Shown here: piece by piece, positions 1 to 5,864 of the stretch
Layout: each line of letters opens with the position of its first letter
Numbering within the stretch: the stretch's first letter is position 1
From: Ferruginibacter sp.
GTDB taxonomy: Bacteria; Bacteroidota; Bacteroidia; Chitinophagales; Chitinophagaceae
Assembly: GCA_018057635.1 (NCBI GenBank)
Contig: JAGPDJ010000086.1
Span: 1-8,133, forward strand
Reading direction: 5' to 3'
Length of the DNA: 8,133 nucleotides
Made by a program: the position numbers and the translations under genes
The notes under the pieces: generated by a model
Told to the model about the DNA's origin: nothing
Seen by the model: the letters and a program-made list of their open reading frames with translations, nothing else
Databases searched by the model: none

Positions 1-31
1 TTTAGGCACTAAAACAAAGACGTATGAGTGA
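1..31 (+). CDS. possible 3' end of 2-oxoacid:acceptor oxidoreductase alpha subunit (partial)
   Basis: KorB-type beta subunits are nearly always encoded directly after their alpha subunit, so the bases before the ATG at 24 probably hold the end of that gene. Two frames are possible. One ends at TAA 10-12, leaving FRH. The other ends at TGA 29-31, leaving LGTKTKTYE and overlapping the korB start by 8 nt. Too little sequence is present to decide, or to confirm the product by motif. The call rests on gene-order knowledge only. Confidence 0.25.
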   Translation, partial: LGTKTKTYE

Positions 32-1058
32 TACGCTAACCACAGCAGTTCCATTAACCGCCAAAGATTTTGCAACCGACCAGGAAGTGCGCTGGTGCCC
101 GGGTTGCGGTGATTATTCCATCCTGGCACAGGTACAGAAAGTGATGCCAACACTTGGAATACCGAAAGAGAACATCGTAATTGTATCAGGTATCGGGTGC
201 AGCAGCCGGTTCCCGTATTATATGAACACTTATGGAATGCATAGCATCCACGGACGGGCAACAGCAGTAGCCAGTGGACTAAAAGCTGCCAGGCCCGAGT
301 TAAGTGTATGGATCGTAACCGGAGATGGCGACGGCCTCAGTATCGGCGGTAACCACACCATACATTTATTACGCAGAAATTTTGATGTAAATGTGCTTCT
401 TTTCAATAACCAGATCTATGGCTTAACAAAAGGGCAATACTCACCAACATCAGAAGAACATAAAATAACAAAGAGTACACCGTTTGGAAGTATAGATCAT
501 CCGTTCAACCCTCTGGCACTTGCCATGGGTGCAGATGCCAGTTTCATTGCACGCACCATGGACCGCGATCCAAAACACTTGCAAGCCATGTTGATCAGGG
601 CACAGGCACATAAAGGAGCCTCATTTTTAGAGATATACCAGAACTGTAATATATTCAATGATGGCGCTTTTGAGATATTTACAGAAAAATCTACCAAACC
701 CGAAGAAGTGTTGTTCCTGGAACAGGGCAAACCACTCATTTTTGGCGCTACACAAAACAAAGGCATAAAACTGGATGGCTTCAAACCTGTTATTGTGGAG
801 CTGGCGGAAGGCGCATCCACAGATGGTCTCTGGGTTCATGACGAAAAAGATTTTTACAAGGCACAGATACTCATCCGTATGTTTGATGATCCGAAATTAC
901 AGGGTCACCTGCCAAGGCCGTTTGGCGTTTTTTATGAAACCGACAGGGCTTGTTATGAAGATTCCATGGTTATGCAGATTGAAGAAGCCATTGCACAAAA
1001 AGGCAAGGGCGACCTGGATAAATTATTGAAAGGAAGGGAAACCTGGACGATCAGTTAA
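24..1058 (+). CDS. korB: 2-oxoacid:ferredoxin oxidoreductase beta subunit (2-oxoglutarate type, KorB)
   Basis: This is the beta subunit of a two-subunit 2-oxoacid:ferredoxin oxidoreductase. With the alpha subunit it would convert a 2-oxoacid (typically 2-oxoglutarate) plus CoA into acyl-CoA and CO2, reducing ferredoxin in the cytoplasm. The 344-residue length is normal for the family. A WCPGC motif (Cys25, Cys28), Cys59 in GIGCSSR and Cys208 in QNCNIFND have the order and near spacing of the four 4Fe-4S ligands described for the Sulfolobus two-subunit enzymes. The TPP-binding motif runs from GDGDG (100-104) to the NN pair (128-129), followed by IYGLTKGQ (131-138). The ATG at 24 starts just before the conserved region; no clear Shine-Dalgarno precedes it. 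Substrate choice between 2-oxoglutarate and another 2-oxoacid cannot be settled from this subunit. A hairpin follows the stop. Confidence 0.93.
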   Translation: MSDTLTTAVPLTAKDFATDQEVRWCPGCGDYSILAQVQKVMPTLGIPKENIVIVSGIGCSSRFPYYMNTYGMHSIHGRATAVASGLKAARPELSVWIVTGDGDGLSIGGNHTIHLLRRNFDVNVLLFNNQIYGLTKGQYSPTSEEHKITKSTPFGSIDHPFNPLALAMGADASFIARTMDRDPKHLQAMLIRAQAHKGASFLEIYQNCNIFNDGAFEIFTEKSTKPEEVLFLEQGKPLIFGATQNKGIKLDGFKPVIVELAEGASTDGLWVHDEKDFYKAQILIRMFDDPKLQGHLPRPFGVFYETDRACYEDSMVMQIEEAIAQKGKGDLDKLLKGRETWTIS

Positions 1059-1082
1059 ATAACAAATTTCAAATATTTTTTT

Positions 1083-1109
1083 CAACGCCATCTGATTATG
1101 ATGGCGTTG
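1083..1109 (+). terminator. 10-bp hairpin after korB, terminator-like
   Basis: CAACGCCATC (1083-1092) and GATGGCGTTG (1100-1109) are perfect reverse complements around a 7-nt loop, 24 nt after the korB stop. The position suits a terminator. The T-run, however, lies before the stem (1076-1082) and only a weak TTAGTTAT follows it, so this is not a textbook intrinsic terminator. Confidence 0.5.
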
Positions 1110-1156
1110 TTAGTTATGTACGATTGCAAGGCAACTATAATACATGTTAAATACTT

Positions 1157-1164
1157 TAATTTTG
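1157..1164 (+). promoter_or_regulatory. candidate Bacteroidota -7 box (TAATTTTG) for the amidase gene
   Basis: TAATTTTG fits the Bacteroidota primary-sigma -7 consensus TAnnTTTG exactly. It lies 21 nt before the ATG at 1186, implying a 5' leader of roughly 15 nt. No convincing -33 TTTG is found at the expected spacing, so confidence is moderate. Confidence 0.42.
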
Positions 1165-1185
1165 TAAAGCAACAAAAATGATTGC

Positions 1186-1986
1186 ATGCCAACATTAACG
1201 ATCAGTACTATTCAAACACGGCTACATTGGGAGAGTAAAGCTGCAAACCTGCAGATGCTGGAAGAAAAGATAAACAGCCTTTTTCAGAAAACAGAGATCG
1301 TGGTGCTGCCCGAAATGTTCAGCACGGGGTTTACCATGAAACCCGAATTGTTTGCCGAAACAATGGAAGGCCCCACAGTAGAATGGATGAAAAGGCTGAG
1401 CGCTTCAAATCGGATAATCTTAACCGGTAGCCTGGTCATCAAAGAAGGGGAAAAATACTTTAACAGGCTCATCTGGGTAATGCCCAACGGCGAAATTGGT
1501 TATTATGATAAACGTCATTTGTTTGCATATGGTGAAGAGGATAAACACTACACTGCAGGTAATAAACGCCTCATCGCATCTGTAAAAGGATGGAAAATAA
1601 ATTTACAGGTTTGCTACGACCTTCGGTTCCCGGTTTGGGCCCGGCAAACACCTATGGATAAAAATGAATCGGCTTATGAATATGATGTGTTGATATATGT
1701 AGCAAACTGGCCCGACAGGAGAAGTCATGCCTGGAAAACATTGTTATGTGCAAGGGCCATTGAGAATCAATGTTACGTTGTTGGCGTAAACCGGGTGGGT
1801 AAAGACGGCAATGATATTTATCACAGCGGTAACAGCCTGGTAATAGATCCTTTGGGTGAAGTGCTTTACCATATGGCAGATGAGGAAGATATATTTACCA
1901 TCACACTGCAAAAAGACTGGCTGGAGGAAGTAAGAACTAAATTTCCTTTTTTAAAGGATGGGGATCAATTTATAGTTCATAGTTAA
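1186..1986 (+). CDS. nitrilase-superfamily carbon-nitrogen hydrolase, omega-amidase (YafV-like)
   Basis: This is a cytoplasmic C-N hydrolase of 266 residues, the usual size for the YafV/omega-amidase branch. The nitrilase Glu-Lys-Cys triad is readable as Glu43 (LPEMFSTGF), Lys109 (YDKRHLF) and Cys143 (CYDLRFP). Family landmarks ANWP (173-176), HSGNS (213-217) and the C-terminal FPFLKDGDQF complete the fold. Known members hydrolyse 2-oxoglutaramate or 2-oxosuccinamate, the products of glutamine or asparagine transaminases, to the 2-oxoacid and ammonia. They are often linked to methionine salvage, but no salvage gene is nearby. The ATG at 1186 lies downstream of a -7-like box. The last four codons (IVHS) and the stop fall inside an inverted, 7-nt-periodic repeat, so the extreme C-terminus may derive from that repeat. 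Exact substrate is inferred, not shown. Confidence 0.9.
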   Translation: MPTLTISTIQTRLHWESKAANLQMLEEKINSLFQKTEIVVLPEMFSTGFTMKPELFAETMEGPTVEWMKRLSASNRIILTGSLVIKEGEKYFNRLIWVMPNGEIGYYDKRHLFAYGEEDKHYTAGNKRLIASVKGWKINLQVCYDLRFPVWARQTPMDKNESAYEYDVLIYVANWPDRRSHAWKTLLCARAIENQCYVVGVNRVGKDGNDIYHSGNSLVIDPLGEVLYHMADEEDIFTITLQKDWLEEVRTKFPFLKDGDQFIVHS

Positions 1987-2095
1987 TTGTTTGAGGTTTG
2001 AGGTTTGAGGTTTGAGGTTTGAGGTTTGAGGTTTGAGGTTTGAGGTTTGAGGTTTGTAAAAATGTTTCGCAAGTTAGGCACTTAACTATGAACTA
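1973..2095. repeat. 14-bp perfect inverted repeat flanking the TTTGAGG array
   Basis: TAGTTCATAGTTAA (1973-1986) and TTAACTATGAACTA (2082-2095) are exact reverse complements separated by 95 nt. Both arms resolve into 7-nt units. The left arm reads TTTATAG, TTCATAG, TTAA (1969-1986). The right arm reads TTAA, CTATGAA, CTAAAAA, CTATAAA (2082-2106), which is the left arm inverted plus one extra unit. The left arm contains the amidase stop codon; the right arm ends just before the peptidase stop. Between the array and the right arm, 2057-2081 shows no repeat. Confidence 0.85.
1990..2056 (+). repeat. heptanucleotide tandem repeat (TTTGAGG)x9 plus TTTG
   Basis: Nine uninterrupted, identical copies of TTTGAGG run from 1990 to 2052, followed by a partial TTTG (2053-2056). 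The array starts three bases after the amidase stop and sits between two convergent genes. Ten TTTG blocks on the plus strand are separated by GA-GG, so GG dinucleotides recur every 7 nt. No mismatch is present, which suggests recent expansion or active homogenisation. Confidence 0.97.
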
Positions 2096-2113
2096 AAAAC
2101 TATAAACTTAGTT
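2086..2113 (+). repeat. degenerate 7-nt repeat CTATGAA/CTAAAAA/CTATAAA/CTTAGTT
   Basis: Four consecutive 7-nt units with variants CTATGAA, CTAAAAA, CTATAAA and CTTAGTT occupy 2086-2113 and abut the stop codon of the minus-strand peptidase gene (TGA read from 2116 to 2114). Units 1 and 3 are the reverse complements of the two units at 1969-1982. The sequence differs from TTTGAGG but the 7-nt period is the same. Confidence 0.65.
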
Positions 2114-3586
2114 TCATTTCCCCAATATCATTTCCCTCACCACCTGCAATTTTTTATCATATCCTTTTAATAAAGCATCATAGCTTGTTGGGATGTAAAT
2201 ATCCGGCATTACACCAGAACCTTTTTCTGCAATATGATTGTATTGAACAACCCTGAATAATGGAAGCCTTACCCTTGTTTTTGTATTGGGTAAAATGATA
2301 TCAGGGATCAATATTCCGTTATTACCATACCAGCCACCACCGGTTTCTTCACCCACCAAAGTGATACCGGGCTGGCCTTTTACAGTATTGCAAAATAAGG
2401 TAGAAGCAGAGAAAGTTGGACCATTCGTGAGTATATAAACATCTCCTTTAAATCCATTCACTTTTTTTGGGCTGTATAATTTCTTTTCCATGTGCCGTAA
2501 ATGATATCTGCCGTCTGTGCTTTTCCTGGCAATGAAAAACAATTCAATATTATTGATGAATTTCCCTTTGATATATTTTGTGTATGGCCGGAGTGTTCCG
2601 GATCTTGCGTAGAGGGAATCTGCTATTTTAAAAGGCTTGCGTGAAATATACCTGGTAAGCAATGTTGATAAGGCAACCCTTCCGCCACCATTGCTCCTGA
2701 TGTCTATCACCAGGTTTTGAATATGTTGTTTCTTTAGTTTCCGGAATGATCTTCTGAAAAATCCATCAAGCCTGCCCTTATTAAAAGTGTTTAGCGTCAT
2801 CAGGGCAAATTTCCCGGAGCTGTCAATTTCAAGAGAACGGTATTGCAATATCTTTTTCTTATCGGGCATTTTACGCCTTTCAATTTTGGCAAGGCTGTCT
2901 TTTCTTACAGAATCAACCGGTGCTACATATAAAGAGAGTGTATCTTCTTTTTCTTTTCCGGTACTGTCAATGTAAGTGATGTTGTATTTTTTACTGATGC
3001 CATATATATTACGATGAAAATAAGGAAAGTTTGAACTTAGCCTGATATAATTGATATTGTTAGCATAACCATCCTCAGGCAGGTAACTAAATATTTTTTC
3101 TATGATCTTCTTATTGGGTATCCCGTTGATGGATGTGATCAGCGTACCTCTTTTAAAAATACTGTCCTTACGGTTAAGGTTACCCGTAACAGCCATCGTA
3201 TCATCCCATATTTTCATGTACAGCGGGAATGACGGGAACCTTTTGTTTTCACTCCATTTAGAATAAGATTTGCTCATGCCTACACTTGTATGGCCGCAAT
3301 GTATCTTGTCTACCAGCGGTGCCAGCACCTGCCAGGCAAACTGGAGCTCATTCATACTGTCGGCTATAGCATCGTAGTATTTTGAAAAAAACCTATCCAT
3401 ACTGTCTTTGCTTGTATACCAGTAAAGAGACGGATGCTTATTTTCAAGGATGTTTTTTAAAATCATATAATCTTCCTGAAGAGCTTTGCGTGGTATTTTT
3501 TCGGAAGGGGAATAGATTTTGTTCACTGAACAGGAGATCAAGAAAAGAGAAAACAAAAAAACTAGCGGTACTGCGATTCTGTTCAT
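2114..3586 (-). CDS. S41-family peptidase lipoprotein (tail-specific/tricorn-like protease fold)
   Basis: This 490-residue secreted protein starts with a lipoprotein signal: a hydrophobic stretch and the lipobox LISC, giving Cys19 as the lipidated residue. It is probably anchored on the periplasmic or outer-membrane side. A conserved CGHTS block around His99 is followed by a PDZ-like stretch (about 130-175, with LITSINGIP). The S41 core begins near 255, with VIDIRSNGGG (293-302). The likely nucleophile region NGPTFSAST has Ser393, followed by VGEETGGG with Glu413/Glu414 and the late GVMPDIYI block (458-465). This matches the Ser/Glu/His layout of the tricorn/IRBP-like S41 branch rather than the Ser-Lys dyad of CtpA. 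Substrate is unknown. The gene converges on the amidase gene across a repeat element and lies 125 nt downstream of an XRE regulator on the same strand. Confidence 0.88.
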   Translation of the reverse strand: MNRIAVPLVFLFSLFLISCSVNKIYSPSEKIPRKALQEDYMILKNILENKHPSLYWYTSKDSMDRFFSKYYDAIADSMNELQFAWQVLAPLVDKIHCGHTSVGMSKSYSKWSENKRFPSFPLYMKIWDDTMAVTGNLNRKDSIFKRGTLITSINGIPNKKIIEKIFSYLPEDGYANNINYIRLSSNFPYFHRNIYGISKKYNITYIDSTGKEKEDTLSLYVAPVDSVRKDSLAKIERRKMPDKKKILQYRSLEIDSSGKFALMTLNTFNKGRLDGFFRRSFRKLKKQHIQNLVIDIRSNGGGRVALSTLLTRYISRKPFKIADSLYARSGTLRPYTKYIKGKFINNIELFFIARKSTDGRYHLRHMEKKLYSPKKVNGFKGDVYILTNGPTFSASTLFCNTVKGQPGITLVGEETGGGWYGNNGILIPDIILPNTKTRVRLPLFRVVQYNHIAEKGSGVMPDIYIPTSYDALLKGYDKKLQVVREMILGK

Positions 3587-3656
3587 ACTACGAAATAAAC
3601 AATATTCCGATGAAATTAAATAATAATTACGTTAATAAGATGAAAAAGTATATTCC

Positions 3657-3674
3657 CGGAAAACATGGTTTCCG
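3657..3674 (-). terminator. short hairpin after the XRE gene, possible weak terminator
   Basis: CGGAAA (3657-3662) and TTTCCG (3669-3674) form a 6-bp stem with a 6-nt loop, 38 nt beyond the XRE stop on the minus strand. A run of five T residues follows on that strand only after about 9 nt. It may terminate or attenuate the XRE transcript before the peptidase gene, but the stem is short. Nothing else is recognised in 3587-3711. Confidence 0.25.
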
Positions 3675-3711
3675 CACCTGCATCCTGTACATCATTTTTT
3701 ATTTGCTTTAA

Positions 3712-4188
3712 TTACCAGCCCGGCTGGCCCTCATTAAGCATGTGTTGCTGCCTGTCTGTTGTTAAGGAAAAATATTTTTCCCCTTTCATCAGAACGTTCA
3801 GGGTTTGTATGAACTGTTGCATGATCTCTTGTAATTGCAGGTCTTTTTTCTCCATACTGGCAATCATTGCTTTTACAAGCTCATTTTCCAAATAGCGCAA
3901 TGAGTCTTTTGTTGGAGTAAAAGCACCTTCAGTATGATTTGTCCTGAATTTTTCCTGCGGGTCAGATAACAATTGTTCTATAGAAACATTCAATGCGATG
4001 GAAATATCTTCCAGTTGCGATAAAGTAATATTGGTAATATCATTTTCAATATTACTTACCGATGCTTCAGATAATTTAAGCATGTTGGCCAGTTCTTTTT
4101 GTTTAATTTCTTTGATGTTCCTCCATTTGCGGATATTGGAACCAACCCTGAATTTGTAAGCCTGCGGCTGATTTTTTTTATTTAGCAT
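3712..4188 (-). CDS. XRE/Cro-family helix-turn-helix transcriptional regulator
   Basis: This 158-residue DNA-binding protein has one N-terminal HTH_3/XRE domain (about 14-74). It reads as a first helix around VGSNIRKWRN, then QKELANMLKLS (30-40), then the recognition helix EASVSNIEND (41-50), closing with LEDISIALNVSIEQLL (59-74). A linker leads to a Leu/Met/Gln-rich helix (about 96-136) that looks able to form a coiled coil, probably for dimerisation. The frame can be opened further upstream only with a TTG at 4209. The ATG at 4188 is preferred because a -7-like box overlaps the TTG and the HTH is complete without the extra seven residues. Target genes are unknown; the S41 peptidase gene directly downstream and its own promoter are natural candidates. 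No ligand or protease domain is visible. Confidence 0.85.
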   Translation of the reverse strand: MLNKKNQPQAYKFRVGSNIRKWRNIKEIKQKELANMLKLSEASVSNIENDITNITLSQLEDISIALNVSIEQLLSDPQEKFRTNHTEGAFTPTKDSLRYLENELVKAMIASMEKKDLQLQEIMQQFIQTLNVLMKGEKYFSLTTDRQQHMLNEGQPGW

Positions 4189-4206
4189 AACGTATAGATT
4201 TAAGAA

Positions 4207-4214
4207 CAAACTTA
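4207..4214 (-). promoter_or_regulatory. candidate -7 box (TAAGTTTG) for the XRE gene
   Basis: Read on the minus strand this is TAAGTTTG, an exact TAnnTTTG match, ending 18 nt before the ATG at 4188. It overlaps the alternative TTG start (4207-4209), which argues against that start. No clear -33 element is visible. Confidence 0.45.
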
Positions 4215-4248
4215 CCCGCTGCTAAATATATTTCCATGTGTTTTTATA

Positions 4249-4277
4249 CAGGAATCAGAAAGAAAAACGCAGGAATC
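4249..4277. repeat. 8-nt direct repeat CAGGAATC, 21 bp apart, upstream of the XRE gene
   Basis: CAGGAATC occurs at 4249-4256 and again at 4270-4277. The copies are 21 bp apart, about two helical turns, and lie 35-63 bp upstream of the XRE -7-like box. The spacing would suit two binding sites on one DNA face, but an 8-nt repeat can arise by chance. Confidence 0.35.
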
Positions 4278-4282
4278 TTCTG

Positions 4283-4341
4283 TTCTTTTCCACAGTAATT
4301 ACGGTATTTGTCTTACCGGGTTTATTTTACTGTGAAAAGAA
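4283..4341. other. long imperfect hairpin (15 bp with one bulge) upstream of the XRE gene
   Basis: TTCTTTTCCACAGTAA (4283-4298) pairs with TTACTGTGAAAAGAA (4327-4341) over 15 base pairs, with one extra C in the left arm. The 28-nt loop holds a further 5-bp stem, CGGTA (4302-4306) with TACCG (4314-4318). No T-run follows directly in either direction, so it is not a standard terminator. It lies between the thiL end and the XRE promoter. Confidence 0.6.
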
Positions 4342-4346
4342 TTTAA

Positions 4347-4372
4347 GGCTGGCCTGTATAAATTCAGGAGCC
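4347..4372 (-). terminator. terminator-like hairpin after thiL
   Basis: On the minus strand, 25 nt after the thiL stop, GGCT-CCTG pairs with CAGG-(CC)-AGCC around an 8-nt loop: two 4-bp stems joined by a 2-nt bulge. It is followed by the U-rich TTAAATTCTTTT. Position and tail suit intrinsic termination of the operon; the bulged stem keeps confidence modest. Confidence 0.42.
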
Positions 4373-4396
4373 AATATGTGTGAAGAAATCATGCCG

Positions 4397-5428
4397 TCAG
4401 GCGAGGTGGTTCCAGCCCTGTGCAACCAGTTCGTGTTTATTACCTCCCCTTGTGATCAGTTTTTTTCCTTCCTGTGGTTCGGTTATATAACCAATGATGC
4501 TGATTCCGGGATTTGCTTTTATTTTTTCAAAATCTGATTGTGCCACCGTAAACAAAAGTTCATATTCTTCCCCACCACTGAGTGCACAGGCTGTAGGATC
4601 TATTTCTAATTTGTAGGCAAATTCTTTCATCTCATCATTAAAAGGAAGTTTGTCTTCATATATCACGCAGCCTGTATTGCTTTGTTTACAAATGTGAAGC
4701 ATTTCACTGCTTAAACCATCGCTTACATCTATCATACTGGTTGGCATGATACCAGCTTCAGCAAAATATTCTACAATGTCTTTTCTTGCTTCGGGTTTAA
4801 GCAAACGGCCAACGATATACGCCTGCCCCTCCAGGTCGGGTTGAGCACCCGTTTCATTAAAAATCTTTTTTTCCCTTTCCAGTAAGGTAAGTCCAAGAAA
4901 AGCGCCACCCAGTTCACCGCTTACACATACAAGGTCATTAACTTTGGCGCCACTTCTCTTCACATAACTATCCGGCGCCACTTCCCCGATTGCTGTTATG
5001 CTGATAACAAATCCTTTTTGTGAAGTACTGGTGTCGCCACCTACCAGGTCAACGCCATATTTTTCACAGGCGGCATAAACTCCTTCATAAAAATCATCCA
5101 GTGCTTCCAGGCTGAACCGGTTACTAAATGCAATACTGATCACGATCTGTGTTGGAGTAGCATTCATGGCGTAAATATCACTCAGGTTTATAACAACCGA
5201 TTTATAACCGAGATGCTTCAGTGGTGTATAAGAAAGGTCAAAATGGATACCTTCTATTAACAGGTCGGTAGAGATAACGGTTTGCCTGCCAAAATGATCT
5301 ATTACAGCGCCGTCATCCCCAACACTTAAAATGGTGGATGCATTTTTAATTTCCTGGTTTTTGGTAAGGTGATCTATCAAACCAAATTCGCCAAGCATTG
5401 CTATTTCTGTACGGGATGTGTCAGCCAT
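4397..5428 (-). CDS. thiL: thiamine-monophosphate kinase
   Basis: ThiL phosphorylates thiamine monophosphate with ATP to give thiamine pyrophosphate, the last step of cofactor synthesis, in the cytoplasm. The 343 residues match the family size. The PurM/ThiL fold motifs appear in order: GDDGAVI (37-43), STDLLIEGIHFD (53-64), NLSDIYAM (81-88), LVGGDTS (128-134), MIDVSDGL (232-239) and SGGEEYELLFT (284-294). The Asp-rich motifs supply the Mg-ATP and phosphate sites in known ThiL structures. The ATG overlaps the stop of the upstream lipoprotein gene by one base (TAATG), so translation is probably coupled and the gene is likely the last of a three-gene operon. No TPP riboswitch is evident, and no other thiamine gene is in the window. 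Confidence 0.95.
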   Translation of the reverse strand: MADTSRTEIAMLGEFGLIDHLTKNQEIKNASTILSVGDDGAVIDHFGRQTVISTDLLIEGIHFDLSYTPLKHLGYKSVVINLSDIYAMNATPTQIVISIAFSNRFSLEALDDFYEGVYAACEKYGVDLVGGDTSTSQKGFVISITAIGEVAPDSYVKRSGAKVNDLVCVSGELGGAFLGLTLLEREKKIFNETGAQPDLEGQAYIVGRLLKPEARKDIVEYFAEAGIMPTSMIDVSDGLSSEMLHICKQSNTGCVIYEDKLPFNDEMKEFAYKLEIDPTACALSGGEEYELLFTVAQSDFEKIKANPGISIIGYITEPQEGKKLITRGGNKHELVAQGWNHLA

Positions 5429-5841
5429 TATTTCATTTTTAATTTCCAGATAAATTTTCCATTCTCTTTAAAAAACCTCACCGAGCCGCCGTAACTATTG
5501 AGGTCAACTTTATTTGTTCTTTTATAATTATCAATATCTTTTTTATGCTGATAAAAGGAGAACAGCATATTATTGCTGTCAATAATTTTAAAATGAGTTT
5601 CCTGGTATGGGAAGTCATTAAACACTTCATAATATTTTATTCCCTTGCTCATGAAATCAGCTTTTGAAACCGGCCAGCCCATTTGCTCAATCCTGAAATC
5701 AACGATCCGGTCAAATATCAGCAGTGATGGTGTTTCCTGCAATATTTTCTTTTTACTCCTGGGTGTGTAAGTAACATAATTACATGCAGCAAAAGCAATA
5801 GAACATGCAAAAGCGAAGATGGCTATTTTATGAAGTTTCAC
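5428..5841 (-). CDS. small lipoprotein of unknown function
   Basis: I do not recognise this 137-residue protein. The N-terminus is a signal peptide with two early lysines, a hydrophobic core and FAAC, making Cys20 the likely lipidated residue; Phe at -3 is slightly atypical. The mature part is polar, rich in Lys, Phe, Tyr and Asp, ends in a Lys-rich KLKMK tail and has no further membrane segment or metal motif. Translation appears to start at GTG (5841-5839): an in-frame stop lies only two codons upstream, and the next ATG would delete the signal peptide. The gene lies 23 nt after the phosphatase gene and overlaps thiL by one base, so it is probably co-transcribed with both. A domain of unknown function is possible; nothing ties it functionally to thiamine. 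Confidence 0.75.
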   Translation of the reverse strand: MKLHKIAIFAFACSIAFAACNYVTYTPRSKKKILQETPSLLIFDRIVDFRIEQMGWPVSKADFMSKGIKYYEVFNDFPYQETHFKIIDSNNMLFSFYQHKKDIDNYKRTNKVDLNSYGGSVRFFKENGKFIWKLKMK

Positions 5842-5864
5842 TTTAAGTTAGTTAAAACCTGGGT

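Noticed and set aside
497..839. Two minus-strand open frames inside korB
   Set aside because: Both lie opposite a strongly motif-supported gene and show no recognisable domain or signal of their own.
775..1029. Plus-strand open frame in another frame of korB
   Set aside because: It overlaps the conserved C-terminal part of KorB and has no family resemblance.
1990..2056. Possible CRISPR array from the repeated units
   Set aside because: The units are 7 nt and contiguous, with no spacers and no Cas gene nearby.
2..2082. TTAGGCACT present at 2-10 and 2074-2082, considered as a dispersed repeat or att pair
   Set aside because: A 9-nt match in 8 kb is expected by chance, and no integrase or flanking similarity exists.
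3382..3711. Plus-strand open frame of about 109 codons
   Set aside because: Most of it is antisense to the peptidase signal region, it is rich in Cys/Lys/Phe as expected of an opposite-strand shadow, and no promoter is seen.
3715..3727. Near-palindrome CCAGCCCGGCTGG at the XRE gene end
   Set aside because: A one-base centre cannot form a good hairpin, and it lies in the last codons of the gene; more likely coincidence than an operator.
4238..4537. Plus-strand open frame with a hydrophobic stretch, about 99 codons
   Set aside because: Its second half is antisense to thiL and its first half consists of the hairpin region; the membrane-like look comes from T-rich DNA. No homology is recognised.
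4373..5428. TPP riboswitch near thiL
   Set aside because: thiL is internal to an operon with a one-base overlap, and no THI-element-like conserved segments are seen upstream of the operon.
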